Below are positions 23,291-36,019 of a stretch of DNA of 64,000 nucleotides, one piece after another. The notes under the pieces were generated by a model that was not told the origin of the DNA, did not search any database, and saw nothing but the letters and a program-made list of their open reading frames with translations. Position numbers and translations under genes: made by a program. Position 1 is the first letter of the stretch. Every line of letters begins with the position of its first letter. Source of the stretch: Phoronis australis (Eukaryota; Phoronida; Phoronidae). Location: NCBI GenBank assembly GCA_002633005.1, contig NMRA01000181.1:258959-322958 (forward strand). Direction: 5' to 3'.

Positions 23291-25882
23291 TTCGCTGATA
23301 CATGTATATTTTAGAATCTTATTTTTTTCTTTGCGAGAACTGAAAAAATCAAGTATGTACCTCAATCAGCAATTCCAAGGGGTAGGGTTGGCACACTCAG
23401 ACGACTTCACACAGTAGCTATGTCATATTTTCGGGAAAGGCTAAAATCCATTATGGGCGCCGTTGGCGATTATAGCAATGAACATGTTAATGGTGCGGTG
23501 TTTTTTTTGGCTACACCATGCAATGATTGACGAACAGAGGACTTTCAAACCAAGGTAGCAACCAATGATCAAAATTGTAACGTTCTTTTCGTTTTGAAAA
23601 TGACCTTACTTGATGAGAGATCACCTTCACTTCTTTTGTCGTCACAGCTTGTATCCGACTATTGACAGGGCCGGAGGAATTTGGGAAAGGGGCGTGCCCC
23701 CCAATAATTTGCAGGCGTCAGGGTTAAACCGTGGCATGCGACTTAGGAGTGGGGCCGGGGACAGTCGAGAAAAGAAAAACATCGAAACAAGGAGAAAATT
23801 CAAGAGAACATTTGACAACCATGAGTGCATAATTTATCCTTTGAGTGCTCTGGTCAGGACATTGCTGTTAGGGAGCTTCTTTTCTTGCGGCATACATCGC
23901 CTAAATGCACTTGAAAACGTGCACTTAATCACTCATACATGTACATGTATTTACGAATAATCGAAAACAAAAGTGTATATAACTTGAGAAAAATGGATGA
24001 CCTGACAGATAGGATCAAGTGCAGAGCATTTCCTGTTTTTTTGAAATTATAGAAGTATTCATATTCAGGTGCACAGCCCTTGAAGGGGGTGTGGCATTGA
24101 TGACATCCAAGTGGCCACCCTTTTCGTGTTTTTATTTATGAATTCTTAAAGTGTCGTTCACGGACAGAGGGCCCAGTGTTGGAAATCGTACAACATTGTA
24201 TGTTGAGGAAGGTTACTTCTTGCAGGGTCACACGACAATGGAATTAACTGTAACGCTTTTCCATGCTTTATGATATTTACCCTTTCATCTTTAGGGATCC
24301 CATATCAGAAGAGGCCTTTTCTCGGTAAGGCGGTTTGGTTCCCTTTGTCCCTCTATAGCCTACATGTAAATTTGCCATTGCCAAGTATTCACAAGGTAAT
24401 GCGTTGATATACCAAATTCATCAAAATACACAAAACATTCGTCCTCAATACAAAAGTATCAAACATTCGGTCCAATAGGAACAACCGCCATCGAAAGTGT
24501 GAAAGTTTGAAGAACGTGAAGACCAGTTTTGAATTACGCAAAATGATTATTTCCGATGGTTTTATAAAGTAATACTAATTTTTCCCATAATATAAGAAGA
24601 ATAGTATTTTTTGAATATCGTTACTGTATAGGATTTCTTTGTAAGGAATCCGCACATATCGGAAAGGCTTTCGGGGTTACAATTTTTGATTAATGCGTAC
24701 ATGTCTAACAGAGGTTCTCAAAGATTTAAGCGGTCTTTTGGAGTTCAAGTTTATTACGTGAACCGTAATAAGACACTGCGAATGATATAAGACAAATATA
24801 TGTGAACACGATTAACCCCCCCCCCAAACCCTGTGGGTTCCCCGTCTCCCATGTTCCCCCAGTTATCCATCGAGATTCCTCGAGCGTGTCTTCGGGAAAT
24901 GCTTAATCTGTTTTGATGAACAGCGAATTTGTTAGTTGCTTATTTACACATGTACGAAAATCTACAAATTGAAAGATGATTTTTTTGAAAATTCTTGTAA
25001 GAAAGGATGATGGCTCAGAGTGAACTTAGCTTCATACTGACATTGGGAAAAGTCGATCTATCATCCGATTCCAGAATAGCAAAGAACACTAAATGAACTT
25101 TGCTTATCTGAAATAAGTCTTAAGGATATTGGTGAATGTCGGACAGCTTTAGTGTCCCAAAATGTTCTCACAATACAAACGACAATAAATAAATTGTACA
25201 TTGTCTTAGGAACACGATCATGGGCGGCTCGCCATAGGGGCTGGTGTGCTATAGCCCTGATTTATTTCCTTGCTGCACCGACCATGAAGATTATTGGTTT
25301 AAATTCACAAACCCTAGATCAAAAAAAAATTAAATTCTTAAATAAATTAAACGCATTGCTCATTAGTTTGGAAAGATTAATTGTCTTTGCACTTTCTTAG
25401 TGTTTTTCCAGTGGTATTTCCTTCTTCAAAACTGAATTTTTTGTTCGCCATTCCCGGCCCGTGTAACCACGTAGTATGACCGGAGCAGAATCTCAGTGAT
25501 TCACGGGAACTGAATTTGAACTCCCAGCGTCAGTGGGACACACTGTGTATCATTTTCCTCTGCCACCAGAAACTGGAATATCCGTGTTTCAACTAGTGGT
25601 ATTGAAACAACAACAAAGACGCTATGTCAGGTACCTCGGGACGTCGCCCTTTCAAAAATACTTAAGTTAAAGAATGATCCTGCTGAAATGAACTTTTCCA
25701 AAACGGATCATAAATAAACTGAATCTTGACCGTAGTGCCAGCACTGTTGGAAAGGTACGAGCTAAGCTATTTGTCTCAAACAGCTTTGTTGTGTCAAGTG
25801 AATCGTAGCTGAACTGACCACTAACCAGTCTAGTTTATAGAATTCCAACTTTTACACTGACAGATCTCGGGTATAGTTACTT

Positions 25883-26127
25883 GAGGCAGCTTCCAAGCAG
25901 CTATCCCTCAGTGCGGTGACCCTAGGCCCATTCTTGGTCTTCGTGAAAGTTTGTTGGTTCACGGTTACTCAAATCCTTAGGAATAACCATGATGGCTGAA
26001 TTCCCGGGATTCGCCCCCCCACTCCCTCCTTCCCTCCTATGGTGGACATGGGTTGTCGGTACAAATTTGTCAGCATCCGGAGACCTGGGGGGAGGGAGTG
26101 TTGGGCGGAGATGGATAGAAAGAGGGG
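25883..26127 (+). repeat. G/C-rich dispersed repeat, copy 2
   Basis: Direct-orientation partner of 17,437-17,663, carrying the same ordered blocks (CCTAGGCCCATTCTT, TTGGTTCAC, C-rich tract, GTGGACATGGG, CATCCGGA, GAGATGGATAG). Both copies sit in introns of the same gene, about 8.4 kb apart. No coding content. Confidence 0.7.
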
Positions 26128-27887
26128 TGGGGTAGTTTGTCCTGTGCTGCACCCCCAATAATTTTTACCCTCCTACGCGCCTGATTGGCGTCTATGTGTT
26201 GGGACAGAGGAGTTTAAGTATATCTTATAGGTCGAAACATCCTGTTAATAACTTCCCGAACATAGCCAATAGAGGAAGTGTGCTCAAATGAGTTGAACTG
26301 TTCGCTGCATTTCCTAGCTGCGCGAGCCCTCATCCACAGGATGAAAATAGTGAACCATTACTGTTTGTGGTCACATATGGCCACCATCTCTGTCGGGCGC
26401 CTGTCGTCTGCTGCTGTATCTCCTAAGCCCGTGGCAGGTCACAGTAATTCCTGAAATTTGGCAGATGTGTTTCTATGAAACTAATGACAGATGACGTTGA
26501 CACACCGCTCAATCGGACTAGCACTGTGCCCTCTGGTGATAATTTTAGTTTGTTTTGCCACTGTACCATTTTCAAGAAATTTGGAAAAATATATTTCTTT
26601 CAGTGTTATAACGACGCCTTTCGGAAGTTTTCGATGTATTCTGCGCCGTTCATTGTCTATTTTGGTATTTACGAGTTCTGTTTTTGGCTTGTGCCAAACC
26701 TGCTCGAATGATCATTGAGTAAGTTGACCGATTTGTTCCTGCTGAAAAGATCACGAGAACTGTTGGTTTACATTCTAGTTCAGCTGTTGCAACGTACCCT
26801 AGTGACATTTTTCTATCTGCAGATGTCCAGATTGTCCTATGAACGTGTCGATTTTTTTGGACAAAACTACTACCGCTCTGCCTTCTAGTCACAATTTTTT
26901 TATTGTGTTTGCCTCTTTGTCATCTTAATTCCTTGACGGATTTTCGTGAAATTCGGCCCGATAGGTTCCTTTTGGGGAGACGACGACGTCTTAGTCTTTT
27001 TTGGGTGGTTCGACCCATTTTGTGCAATGATCGCGTTTTCCCGCAAATTTCCGTTAGAAGGAATACCAGCAGTTGATCAGATACGCTAAAGAACAAATCG
27101 GCAACCGAGAAATAATCAGAATCGACTCGATTGTCATACATAACATATTCTTTTGCAGTAAGAATCATATTTTTGCTAAGGTTACATAACATATTCTTCT
27201 TCTTCAGCAACGAATTGTGGTTTTCCGCGCAAAGTTTTACTTTTTTGATTTAAGTCATCAAAATAGCTTTACTAATTTTAAAATCAAAATTATTGTTGTT
27301 TGGTAAAACTGCAACACCTCGAGAATTAGACTTAGGAGTTGAAAAAATATTCATATCCCCAGGTTCCTCTTGTAAAACTGTTATCTTTCTCTGCCGGGAA
27401 TGTGAGTTTACAAATAAGGCGGAACATTGAAGGTCAAGAATTACTAGCCTCACAAATTTTAGCAAAAATAAAAACAAACGAAAAACACGTTCTCTTATCA
27501 GATTCTAATATTTTTGAAAAATCTGCAACCAACTTTTTAAGCGTTGTCTTTTGTAAACTGGTGTAATTCTTTAGAAATTGGAAAATTATATTCATGTTAC
27601 AATGATGCTGAATATTTCATTTTAAGACGAAAGAATTCTTTATAAGACGTTGTGAAATAAGTACCGATCTCGTGTGTGTAAAAGGTGAAAGGGTGTTATA
27701 TTTCTAATTAAGTAGTAGAATGACAGATACCCTTTATAATAGAACAAATCGGTTTCCTTGTTTTCATGTATTACGTCACTTCAGGAAATGACACCGGTGT
27801 GGCACGTCTGAAAAGGAATGACAAGGACATAGTGTGAATACTTTTATAATGAGAAAACAAAATATAAGTCACGTATTTTCTCTACAG

Positions 27888-28097
27888 GACCTTCTTGCTC
27901 AGTCGACAGTGTTCCGGCAGCTTTGGAGAACGTAGAAAGACACCCAAAGAGCATCACGCGGAAGTTCTGGAAGAATGAAAACGTCATGTACCGTTGCAAG
28001 GGGTCAACTTTCTTTCGTAAAAATACTCAAATAATCACGACTTCTTGCCGTGGTCAGAATGAATGGAGTGACATTCCTGGAAATTGTCAAGAAGAGA
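27888..28097 (+). CDS. CCP (sushi) exon 6
   Basis: A 210-bp phase 1-1 exon with acceptor TTTTCTCTACAG and donor GTAAGT. Cysteines occur as PSCSVD, YRCKGS, TSCRGQ and GNCQEE, with the tryptophan in QNEWSD. The module is unusually basic between Cys1 and Cys2 (ERHPKSITRKFWKN), with a second tryptophan there. About 0.4 kb downstream a 5.6 kb transposon occupies most of the next intron. Confidence 0.9.
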
Positions 28098-28539
28098 GTA
28101 AGTCCGTCTTGTTTCGAATAGGCAATGCTTCATCTGTCCAGAGTTGTATTTTGTTCGATAGTGAACAAAGGTCTAAAATCAGTAGATTTACGAAATGTTA
28201 GAATTGTCATTTGAATAGCAACCTCTATATTATTTAATGTTGACACATTTCAAAAGCCGCTTACAAATTTGCGTCTACTAGTGGAGGAATTGGGGATATA
28301 GAAGACGATGTGCCCGATCAAATTCCCATCTAATATTAAGAAGAAATTCATCGTGGTGCAAAGATATTTTCCAGACATGCCAATGTCATCTCGAGTAAAT
28401 GAAATTCTAATCGTATCCAAAATATTACAAAAAAGTTCTGACTTGGTTTGAATTCTCATCTGTGTCAAATACTGACTTACTTTGTAAAGACAAAAGACCA
28501 AAAACTTTGAGCTATGTCAGAATCTTACATGGATGTCAA

Positions 28540-29005
28540 GCAACTGGTTTGGCGTGCACCTTATTTGGATGACAACCAACAAGCACACATGGTGGTCAAA
28601 TCATGAACCTATGCAAAGGGTTAGTTAGTTGATGACTGGCAGATACAGGTAACATGTAGTTAGTTGGTTCAAAATCCAACATGCATTAGCTGCTCCACCT
28701 GGTGGTCAAACGATCACTGACAGATACAGGTAACATGTAGTTAGTTGGTTGACATCCAACATCCAATAGCTGCTCTACCTGGTCGTCAAACAATCATTGG
28801 CAGATACTGGTAACATGTAGTTAGTTTGTTGACATCTATCATCCAATATCTGCTCCACCTGGTGGTCAAATAATCATTGACAGATACAGGTAATATGTAG
28901 TTAGTTGGTTGACATCTAACATCCAATAGCTGCCCACCTTGTGGTCAAATGATGAAGCTATACAAAGGGACAGCTAGATAGTTGGTTAGCTTGTTGAAAT
29001 CCAAC
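28540..29005 (+). repeat. Left-arm tandem array of transposon A (~80-bp unit)
   Basis: About five units. The landmark ACAGGTAACATGTAGTTAG recurs at 28,645, 28,726, 28,806 (one mismatch) and 28,886, so spacing is 80-81 bp. Each unit also carries GTTGACATCCAACATCC and CTGCTCCACCTGGTGGTC-like segments. Confidence 0.9.
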
Positions 29006-31059
29006 ATCCAATAGCAAATTTTAATTTAATTGCTGAAAAATAATACATTTTAAAGGAAAAGAAATTTATTTGAAAAGCAGAACATGTTCAAAAAGAAAAT
29101 CTTAGAAAACAATTTTGAAAATATTTTGTATTAAAAATGGAAATATTGAAAATCACAGTTGTTCGTGAAAATATCAGATATGAAACAATTAAAAAAATTT
29201 AAAAGTGAAACAGTTTTGAAACCAAAATAAAATAATTATCAAATACAAAGTATTTTGCTTTTTTCTCCATTTTCAAATGATTTTAATATGATGAGTTCAT
29301 GGGGGAGAATTTCTTGCTTATACTGGTCACTGCTCAGATTTCCTTAGCCCCAGACATGTTTTAGGATGCCTATTCAGCTTGCCTTTTGCATTGATGTAGA
29401 TATGAGCTAATGAAGTGGAAAGGTAGTAGGTAGCACTGCTGTCTCAACAGTGATGCTTGTTATTTTACTCAAGTTGGTTTCTGCTGGCAATAGTGGAGTA
29501 GCAGCTGAGACTGTTTAATGATTGCAACTGTGGAGGGTAGTTTTGACTTGTTATATTAAATATCACGAAATGACTAAAAATTTAATTTGTTTTAACTTGA
29601 CCATGGGCCACTTCATCCCAAAGGAACGGTGGTTTTAAATATGTTTCAAACCAGTTTTTGTTATTTCAGTTTTAATGCTCATGTCTACTTTTCTCTTATC
29701 GGGAACGGGTTAGTTGATATCTTTTTATTTTATTCTTAAACTTGCAGTATCAAAACAGTGGTAGATTCTGATTGCCAGCAAAACTTAATTAGTTCAGTTA
29801 ACTGTGAACCCATCCCTGGACTTTTCATTCTTCTGGCAGCTACACTAGACATTTCACAGCAAACAAAACTACAATTCTACCTTTTTGTCAAGTCATAAAA
29901 ATGAGAGGGCACAATTTAAATACAGCTATGTCCGAGTTAAAAAAATCTGGTTAAACGAGATAACAGTGATGTATATACATTTATTGAAGAATACACAAGA
30001 CATACAAAGAAATGATGACAAACCCAGAAATCTCGAAGCATTATATCTGGGTTGTAAACAATTCATAAATGAAACTAATAGGCATAGAGGTATATACATT
30101 TAAGTAGTATCTAATATAAGTATCCCAATATTTAGATATGCCATTGCGAATATAAACGAGATTGAAAGAATACTAAAAGAATAATTCGTGTGATATTGTC
30201 AACTTTGATCAGTGTTTGTAAATCCACAGAGTATATCAATACCCACGGTCGTTTAGCTTCAATCGTACCCAATGTTTGTAGTTTTTAGCTTATTATTTCA
30301 TCGGTTTTTAAAAATCGAAATCCTTACTTGGTTGCTTTTTCCAGCTGACTACCGCGGTGCTGTTTGTCTTTAACGAAAGTTATTTGTTAATGCATTTTGA
30401 AACTTCACCATTATGTACAGGCAGAGATGCTTACTACAGTTTAGGGTTGGGGTAATTACACTTAATTGGGTCTTTCTCCCATGTGTGGGACAATGAGTTC
30501 ATTACAACTGTAGTGTAATTCATTCACTGTCAATTATTACATGACTATAGGTCTATTTCTGTCCATATAGAATCATTCATTGATAGTTTGAGCTGTCTAA
30601 GTGCCACACTGTTTGTAAACAGAAAGATAATAATCCTGTAATAATGTGGCCCCACACAATAGTCTAGTTTGGGTGGGTCAATGAGCTGTAGGTGACCCAA
30701 CTAAGGATTCATTTGGACTGTCAACACTCATAATTGAATAAGTGATCACACTGATACCAAGGAAACAGCAGTGACAAAAGATTAAAAGTGAATTCTTAGA
30801 CAAGTTAGCAACGAATACAGATCTTTTACAATACTGGATGGCGACTTCAAAGAAATGAAATATGCTGTTATAAAGTGGGTGTATATATATTAGTGCACAA
30901 AGGATGGCTTCAGAAAAAATGTCAAGATAAACAGAGCATTTGATTATTGAATTTTGAGGCGAAACTTGTGTTGGCAGTTTGAATAGCGGAGATGCAACGC
31001 CGCCATATTGAAAATGGGTCAGAATGTTGCATTGTGGTTAAGGCGGTATTGTTCAATAA

Positions 31060-31360
31060 ACAAGTACGTCGGCCATTGGGAGGTTATACGTGTTGTGTGC
31101 CTGGCTGCTAGATAAAGAATTTAGTTACTACCTGTTTCCCAAGGATCAAGAACCGTGTAAAAATGGGTCAGAAATATCGGTAGCGCTGTTAGCAAAGGCC
31201 GATTTAGTGAACGTTCTTTCCGACTTCGTGGCATAAAGTATGCAGCGCTCATTTTGAGGGCGGCAAGAAAACGAATCTTGGAAATTGCCCTACAATATTT
31301 CCCTTGAAAGAAGCAGTAGCAAATACTCCACGGCGGAGGTTAGTGAACAAAAACTTGTTT
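31060..31360 (+). pseudogene. THAP-domain relic inside transposon A
   Basis: Broken frames spell the layout of a THAP zinc-binding domain. GGYTCCVPGC at 31,079-31,108 is followed by a stop. SYYLFPKDQE is near 31,125 in another frame, GRFSERSFRL near 31,200, and GGKKTNLGNCPTIFPLKEA near 31,260-31,320. THAP domains bind DNA in P-element, Kolobok and related transposases and in some domesticated proteins, so this was probably the N-terminus of the element's transposase. The C-terminal zinc ligands are partly lost. Copy B lacks this region altogether. Confidence 0.6.
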
Positions 31361-33344
31361 TCGTTTGACCAGAAATAAGCCGATCTGAGCAATTTTGAGG
31401 ATAATGCCACTGCACAATCACCTGAGTGTTCTGTCGACTCACTTAACTCACACTAAGACAAAGTAAAGATTATTATTAATTGCTTTCTACGAAATTATGG
31501 TGTATTGCTATCAAACTTCGTTGTTAAATTACGATCATTTTTAAGAAAACTGAACTGAAATCCAATGGCGAAATCTCGCCGAGAGATGCGTACTGGCTGC
31601 CTCGCAATCGTCGATAGGGCAACTTGAATTCTTGAATAAGAATAAAGTTTCGACTCAACAAATTACCTGAAATCCTCCTTAAATTTTCCAAGTAGCGTCT
31701 CTAAGATTTTTAAGTTCTTGTGGAGTCTGGATTAACTGCAGATTAAGTCCAAATCTGCGCTAGATCGTAGCCCGCACCACGAGAAAAATCTCTGGAGGAA
31801 CACACACGTTGTTGTCACGTGACGTTTGTTTGGAAGATTGTCTGCTTGTGTGTGAGAGAGTAAGCGTGCGTGTTCTTGTCATCAGATTTCATTTGCCAGA
31901 GTAAATGCAATGTAACGATCTCGGTGTGCATAGTAACCAAATAAGTCAAATCAATGAAGCAGTAAAATACAACGCGTTTTAATATTTAGCACTACTTGCT
32001 GGCCTCATCTGCTAAAAACGTTCGAGAATTTTCTCGGTAACACCGACATTTCACTCATTGAGTCGCCGGGTGACTGGATGCGTAACCGTAGTGTAACAGC
32101 TGTTTTCCGGGAGATTCGGGGTGTAAGGGTGCGAATGTGTTCACTATCACTAGGTCATTTTGACCTTAAAAACACCAAATATGATTAATTAAATAATTTC
32201 TCTTGAAAATAATGCAAATTTTTTACGGTATTAGAAACTTTCGGAAATTTGTGCCAATATTTATTTATTGCTGATGCTATGTTACCCGTTTCATGAATAG
32301 ATAGTTCCCGACTAAATGTCTTCGATGCCAGCCGGTACATTAAGCAGCGCGCGCTTCTTGGCCGTGTGCTAACACTGGTCGAGATTTTTTATTAGTCTTC
32401 AATTAACGGTTTTCACGTGTAAAGAGAAATTTGGATTCCTGTTAAGAAGACCTGCACCGGAAAGATACAATGTAATCCCGCCGAAAAGTATGCTGCGTCT
32501 GTTTTCAAAATCCAGACCATAGTGGGACACATTCCTCGCAGGAGCAGCAAAACTGTTGCGTTCTTTTTGAATCGCGGTTTAAGTTTGAAGTGTATAGTCA
32601 CAGCTAAATACTGACGTAACGGCGAGGCTCGTGGTCTACAAATTCAGGACTATCGGATCTTCGTGATAAATTGGAGACATTACTGTAAAGTTTTAGAACC
32701 TTGGGTAAGGCATTTTGCGCATGTAGTTCATGGGCTGGGCGCTTACTTTAGCGAAGTCTGAAAACGCGTTGGGCACTTATTGAGGCATGGGTGCTTATTA
32801 GGGCGAATAGCGGCAGAATCACAGACAGTAGCGTAGTTTAATGCACACAAATCACACGTCGTGCACACCAATCGGTCATTCCCGCAAACGCACATCAATT
32901 CCAATAGGCTTTGCGCACCCCAATTTCCGGACATGCGCAATCGTTTAGTCGATTCGGTTGCAACTCCACTACATTTTGTTATAATTGTGAACTTGAAGCG
33001 TTTATTAATGAATACGACATGGCTTAGGAAAATCATTTCAAGATATGGAGACAAAATTTGATTTTTGACTTTTCTAATGTCACTCATGGTATGTGCAGTA
33101 GCTGTTGACTTGTACACCTTCATACCCTGTATTCATATGTGCACAACACTGAAAAATTCTGCTATTCACAGGCTTGAATTTGAACAGTACTGTTTTTAGG
33201 GACTGTCAGTTGTCTGAACTCGGATCCTACGTCATCTAATAAATAACAGGCATTTTCTAGAAATTTTGTTACTGAGAGAAAGTTTGGGTACATACAACCA
33301 TCCCATCTAATAAATAACGGGCATAATCTATGTATACAACTATA

Positions 33345-33377
33345 TTTTATTTATTTATTTACTTATTTATTTATTAT
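33345..33377 (+). repeat. (TTTA)n microsatellite
   Basis: About eight TTTA units with one substitution, within transposon A just before its right arm. Confidence 0.9.
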
Positions 33378-33479
33378 TGGGATATTTAAAATATTTGATG
33401 CAACGGACAGGAGTACTTGGGCCCCATCAACGAAATGACGGGCATATTGCGTGTATGTGACTATTTTGATGCGATAGAC

Positions 33480-34080
33480 ACTAATAGTTGGTTCACATCC
33501 AGTTCAACTAATTACCCTCTGTTGTGGCCAATACATCATTCAAACTCAACCCCATTTGCTCGTCTTGCCGTTTGACAACCAGGTGGGGCAGCTATTAGAT
33601 GTTGGATGTCAACCAACTAGCTATCTGACTCTCCCTCTGGATAGCTTTAATATTTGACCACCATGTGGGGCAGCTATTGGATGTTGGATGTCAACCAACT
33701 AGCTATCTGACTCTCCCTCTGGATAGCTTTAATATTTGACCACCAGGTGGCGCAGCTATTGAATGTTGGATGTCAACAAACTAACCAACTATCTGTCTCT
33801 TCATCTTTGGATAGCTTGAATATTTGACCATCAGGTGAGGCAGCTACTGGATGATGGATGTCAACCAACTAACCAGCTACTTGTCTCTTTGGATAAGTTT
33901 AATAGTTGTCCGCTAGGTGGGGCAGCTAATGGATGTTAGATGTCAACCAACTAACCTGCTATAATCTATCCATTTGGATAACTTTAATATTTGACCACCA
34001 AGTGGGCAGCCAACTAACCATTTCTAGGAATAGTTTTAGATGTTGACCATAAGGTGTCGACAATAGTAACGTGTACAACT
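33480..34080 (-). repeat. Right-arm tandem array of transposon A
   Basis: Six to seven units of about 80 bp, inverted relative to the left arm. Each carries GGGCAGCTATTGGATGTTGG, GTCAACCAACTA and TTTAATATTTGACCACC. Adjacent units near 33,600 and 33,680 are almost identical, implying recent local duplication or gene conversion. Confidence 0.88.
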
Positions 34081-34538
34081 AACTAGTTGGTTGACATCCA
34101 TGTAAGATTCTGACATGTATGAAAACTTTGAGTTCATAAAACGGTTATTTGTGAATGAATTTGCGTCTCCTGTCTTTACTTAGCTCCAATTTGGTATCGA
34201 CTAGATAAAAGCTGGGTCTTAACTTTTAAGGCTTAAGTCATTTTGATGAAACGGGACCCAGTGGTAGCTTGTGAGCCGGAAATGGTGATTAGCAACAAAA
34301 GTAATGCACTTGGTACTCTAAGCGATCTACTGATCGATTCTCGTTCTATCATTGGGAAAAGTGTTTGTTTCTGATATACAAGTTCCAGATTGTAAATACC
34401 TGCAGCTAAGTTATTCCGTAAGTCTACAATGAATTTGTACATAGAGGTGCTAATGATTTCTAAACACGCTTTGCTCTCCGTTTCTACTATGGTAACGAAA
34501 CCTCTACTTAATACGTGCTTTCTTGTCCATGATTCTAG

Positions 34539-34739
34539 ATAAGGATATCCTCTGCTTTGCCTCCGATTTGCCAACAGCGGCACATAATTCACGAAAAGAC
34601 ACTTCTCGAATCGAATTTTTCTACGGAGAAAAAATTGAAATCCATTGTCACAATGGCTATCGCTTCAATGACTTGAGTTCGTCGAAAAACGTTATTTGCC
34701 AACGTGATGGTACTTGGACAACCGTTGGCGACTGTTCAG
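34539..34739 (+). CDS. CCP (sushi) exon 7
   Basis: A 201-bp phase 1-1 exon with acceptor CATGATTCTAG and donor GTATGA. Cysteines occur as ILCFAS, IHCHNG, VICQRD and GDCSG, with the tryptophan in DGTWTT. CHNGYRF after Cys2 is close to the CCP consensus. It is the first of two exons bracketed by the inverted transposon copies. The acceptor pyrimidine tract is weak, but the four cysteines, tryptophan, length and phase all agree. Confidence 0.88.
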
Positions 34740-36019
34740 GTATGATGAAAGTAGATGTTAAAATTACGTGACTCTATGTTAGTGTGCAAACGGAGCAATG
34801 TTCAGCATTCTGTATCAAAAGCAAAGAATATTTTGTTGGTGTTACCTTTTTATTACCAGAATTGTAAATTGCTGGCCAACTGAGGGACACGATAATGATG
34901 TACCTGGAAATCTACATCTATTGATTTTGTATTTGTTAAAGATATTCAAAGCAATTCATTTCTTGCAATGGTATAACCATTTAATTTTGGAAATTGCTAA
35001 TTTTGCCGCTTTTTCTGTACGGAGCGACAAGGACGATTACATTTTCTCGAACAAAAATTCACAAAACCTATCGCAAAGTAGTTGGCACAGAGCTGGGATA
35101 ATTTCGATGTTGTTTTAAAAATTATTTCACGCCTTCAAACAAAGTACATCCGTTGATTCTGCGGTCGTAACGCCACTGAGAACACATGATGGATTAGTCT
35201 GACCTTCGAACACATCAAGTAACTCTACGTGAGATGGTGGGTAACACAGCATTTGGTCGTGTGATATTTGTGAAGTCATTAAACATCAAGACACTGATAG
35301 TTTATGTTCATCAATTCGGAATACGGAATGCGTTTATTCGTACTCGAGGCCATCGGCCCATAGTGCTTACATATCAAACACAACAATAAAATACAGTAAA
35401 TACATTGTACGCATACACATGTGCAGTAGTTTCAATCGTCAAGTAGTTTTGTTTAAATCAGAAGCATGATATGCAAATTCCATTAGGTTTTTCAGCACAC
35501 TGGAACCTAACAAACTTGGTACCGTAAAAAGTAAAATGGAGTGAAATTGTAAAAAGATAATCTCCAACAAAGTTTTAATGCAAGTTGCTGCCACTGCATT
35601 CGTCGACTGGATCATGAAGTACTCTAGGTTCCAAAATATCCATAAATTTATACACGCATCTCTTTCCTTAGCGCATCAAAAACTTCCGTCCGTAGCAACT
35701 TGACTATAGTTCACGAGTCTGAACGCTTCTCAAACTCATGTGAATAAAGTGTGGTGGTCGTCATGTGTCTCGAGTATTGCAACTCGAGTAAGTACAGATG
35801 GGAGTAGTATCTGAGTAACTAAGCATTTCACCGACTTCGTTCGTGAAATGTGGGCTTTCGTTCAATGTAGCAAACATCATTTTAGAAGAACTATCTGTCT
35901 TTAATCCACTTGAACACGATATGAAATAAGCCGCGAGAATTTTGTTTGAGGGCACTAAACTACGTTCTCACAGACAAGTCTTTTTAATGCTTATAAAATG
36001 ACCATTTGATTGTTTTTAG
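34740..36019 (+). other. Intron 7 (1.3 kb)
   Basis: No gene or transposon recognised. A 106-codon open frame at 34,798-35,118 has no CCP pattern or splice-compatible ends and is disregarded. Confidence 0.65.

Larger units (their letters stand above)
18954..27887 (+). other. Intron 5 (8.9 kb)
   Basis: It contains an unidentified coding-like patch (20.4-21.1 kb), a pogo-type transposase relic on the minus strand (22.4-23.3 kb), and the second copy of the G/C-rich repeat (25.9 kb). A T/G-rich stretch at 26.4-26.5 kb resembles 13.3-13.5 kb in inverted orientation. The remainder (19.0-20.0, 21.2-22.3, 23.9-25.8 and 26.6-27.8 kb) is AT-rich with nothing recognised. Confidence 0.6.
28512..34121 (+). 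mobile_element. Foldback-type DNA transposon, copy A (5.6 kb)
   Basis: The ends are inverted repeats: CTATGTCAGAATCTTACATGG at the left and its near-perfect reverse complement before ATGTATG at the right. Each arm continues inward as a tandem array of about 80-bp units (28,540-29,005 and about 33,485-34,080) containing GTTGACATCCAACATCC and CCACCTGGTGGTCAAA or their complements. The element is flanked by a perfect 11-bp direct repeat, AAAACTTTGAG (28,501-28,511 and 34,122-34,132), which marks its insertion. Long arms made of subrepeats are the hallmark of foldback elements such as FB of Drosophila and TU of sea urchin. The interior holds a THAP-domain relic but no intact ORF. Confidence 0.85.
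28098..34538 (+). other. Intron 6 (6.4 kb), filled by foldback transposon A
   Basis: Nearly the whole intron is one inserted transposon (28,512-34,121). Removing it and one target copy would leave an intron of about 0.8 kb. The flanks 28,098-28,500 and 34,133-34,538 show no gene or repeat. Confidence 0.75.

Noticed and set aside
26380-26560. Resemblance to 13,320-13,560 in inverted orientation
   Set aside because: Only short words match (TGTATCTCCTAA, AAATTTGGCAGA); suggestive of an old repeat but too weak to list as a feature.
28540-29005. Regularly spaced repeats resembling a CRISPR array
   Set aside because: Units are contiguous degenerate 80-bp tandem repeats forming the arm of a eukaryotic transposon, without unique spacers.
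32743-33123. 126-codon minus-strand frame inside transposon A
   Set aside because: Only partly present in copy B, no recognised domain, and on the strand opposite the THAP relic.
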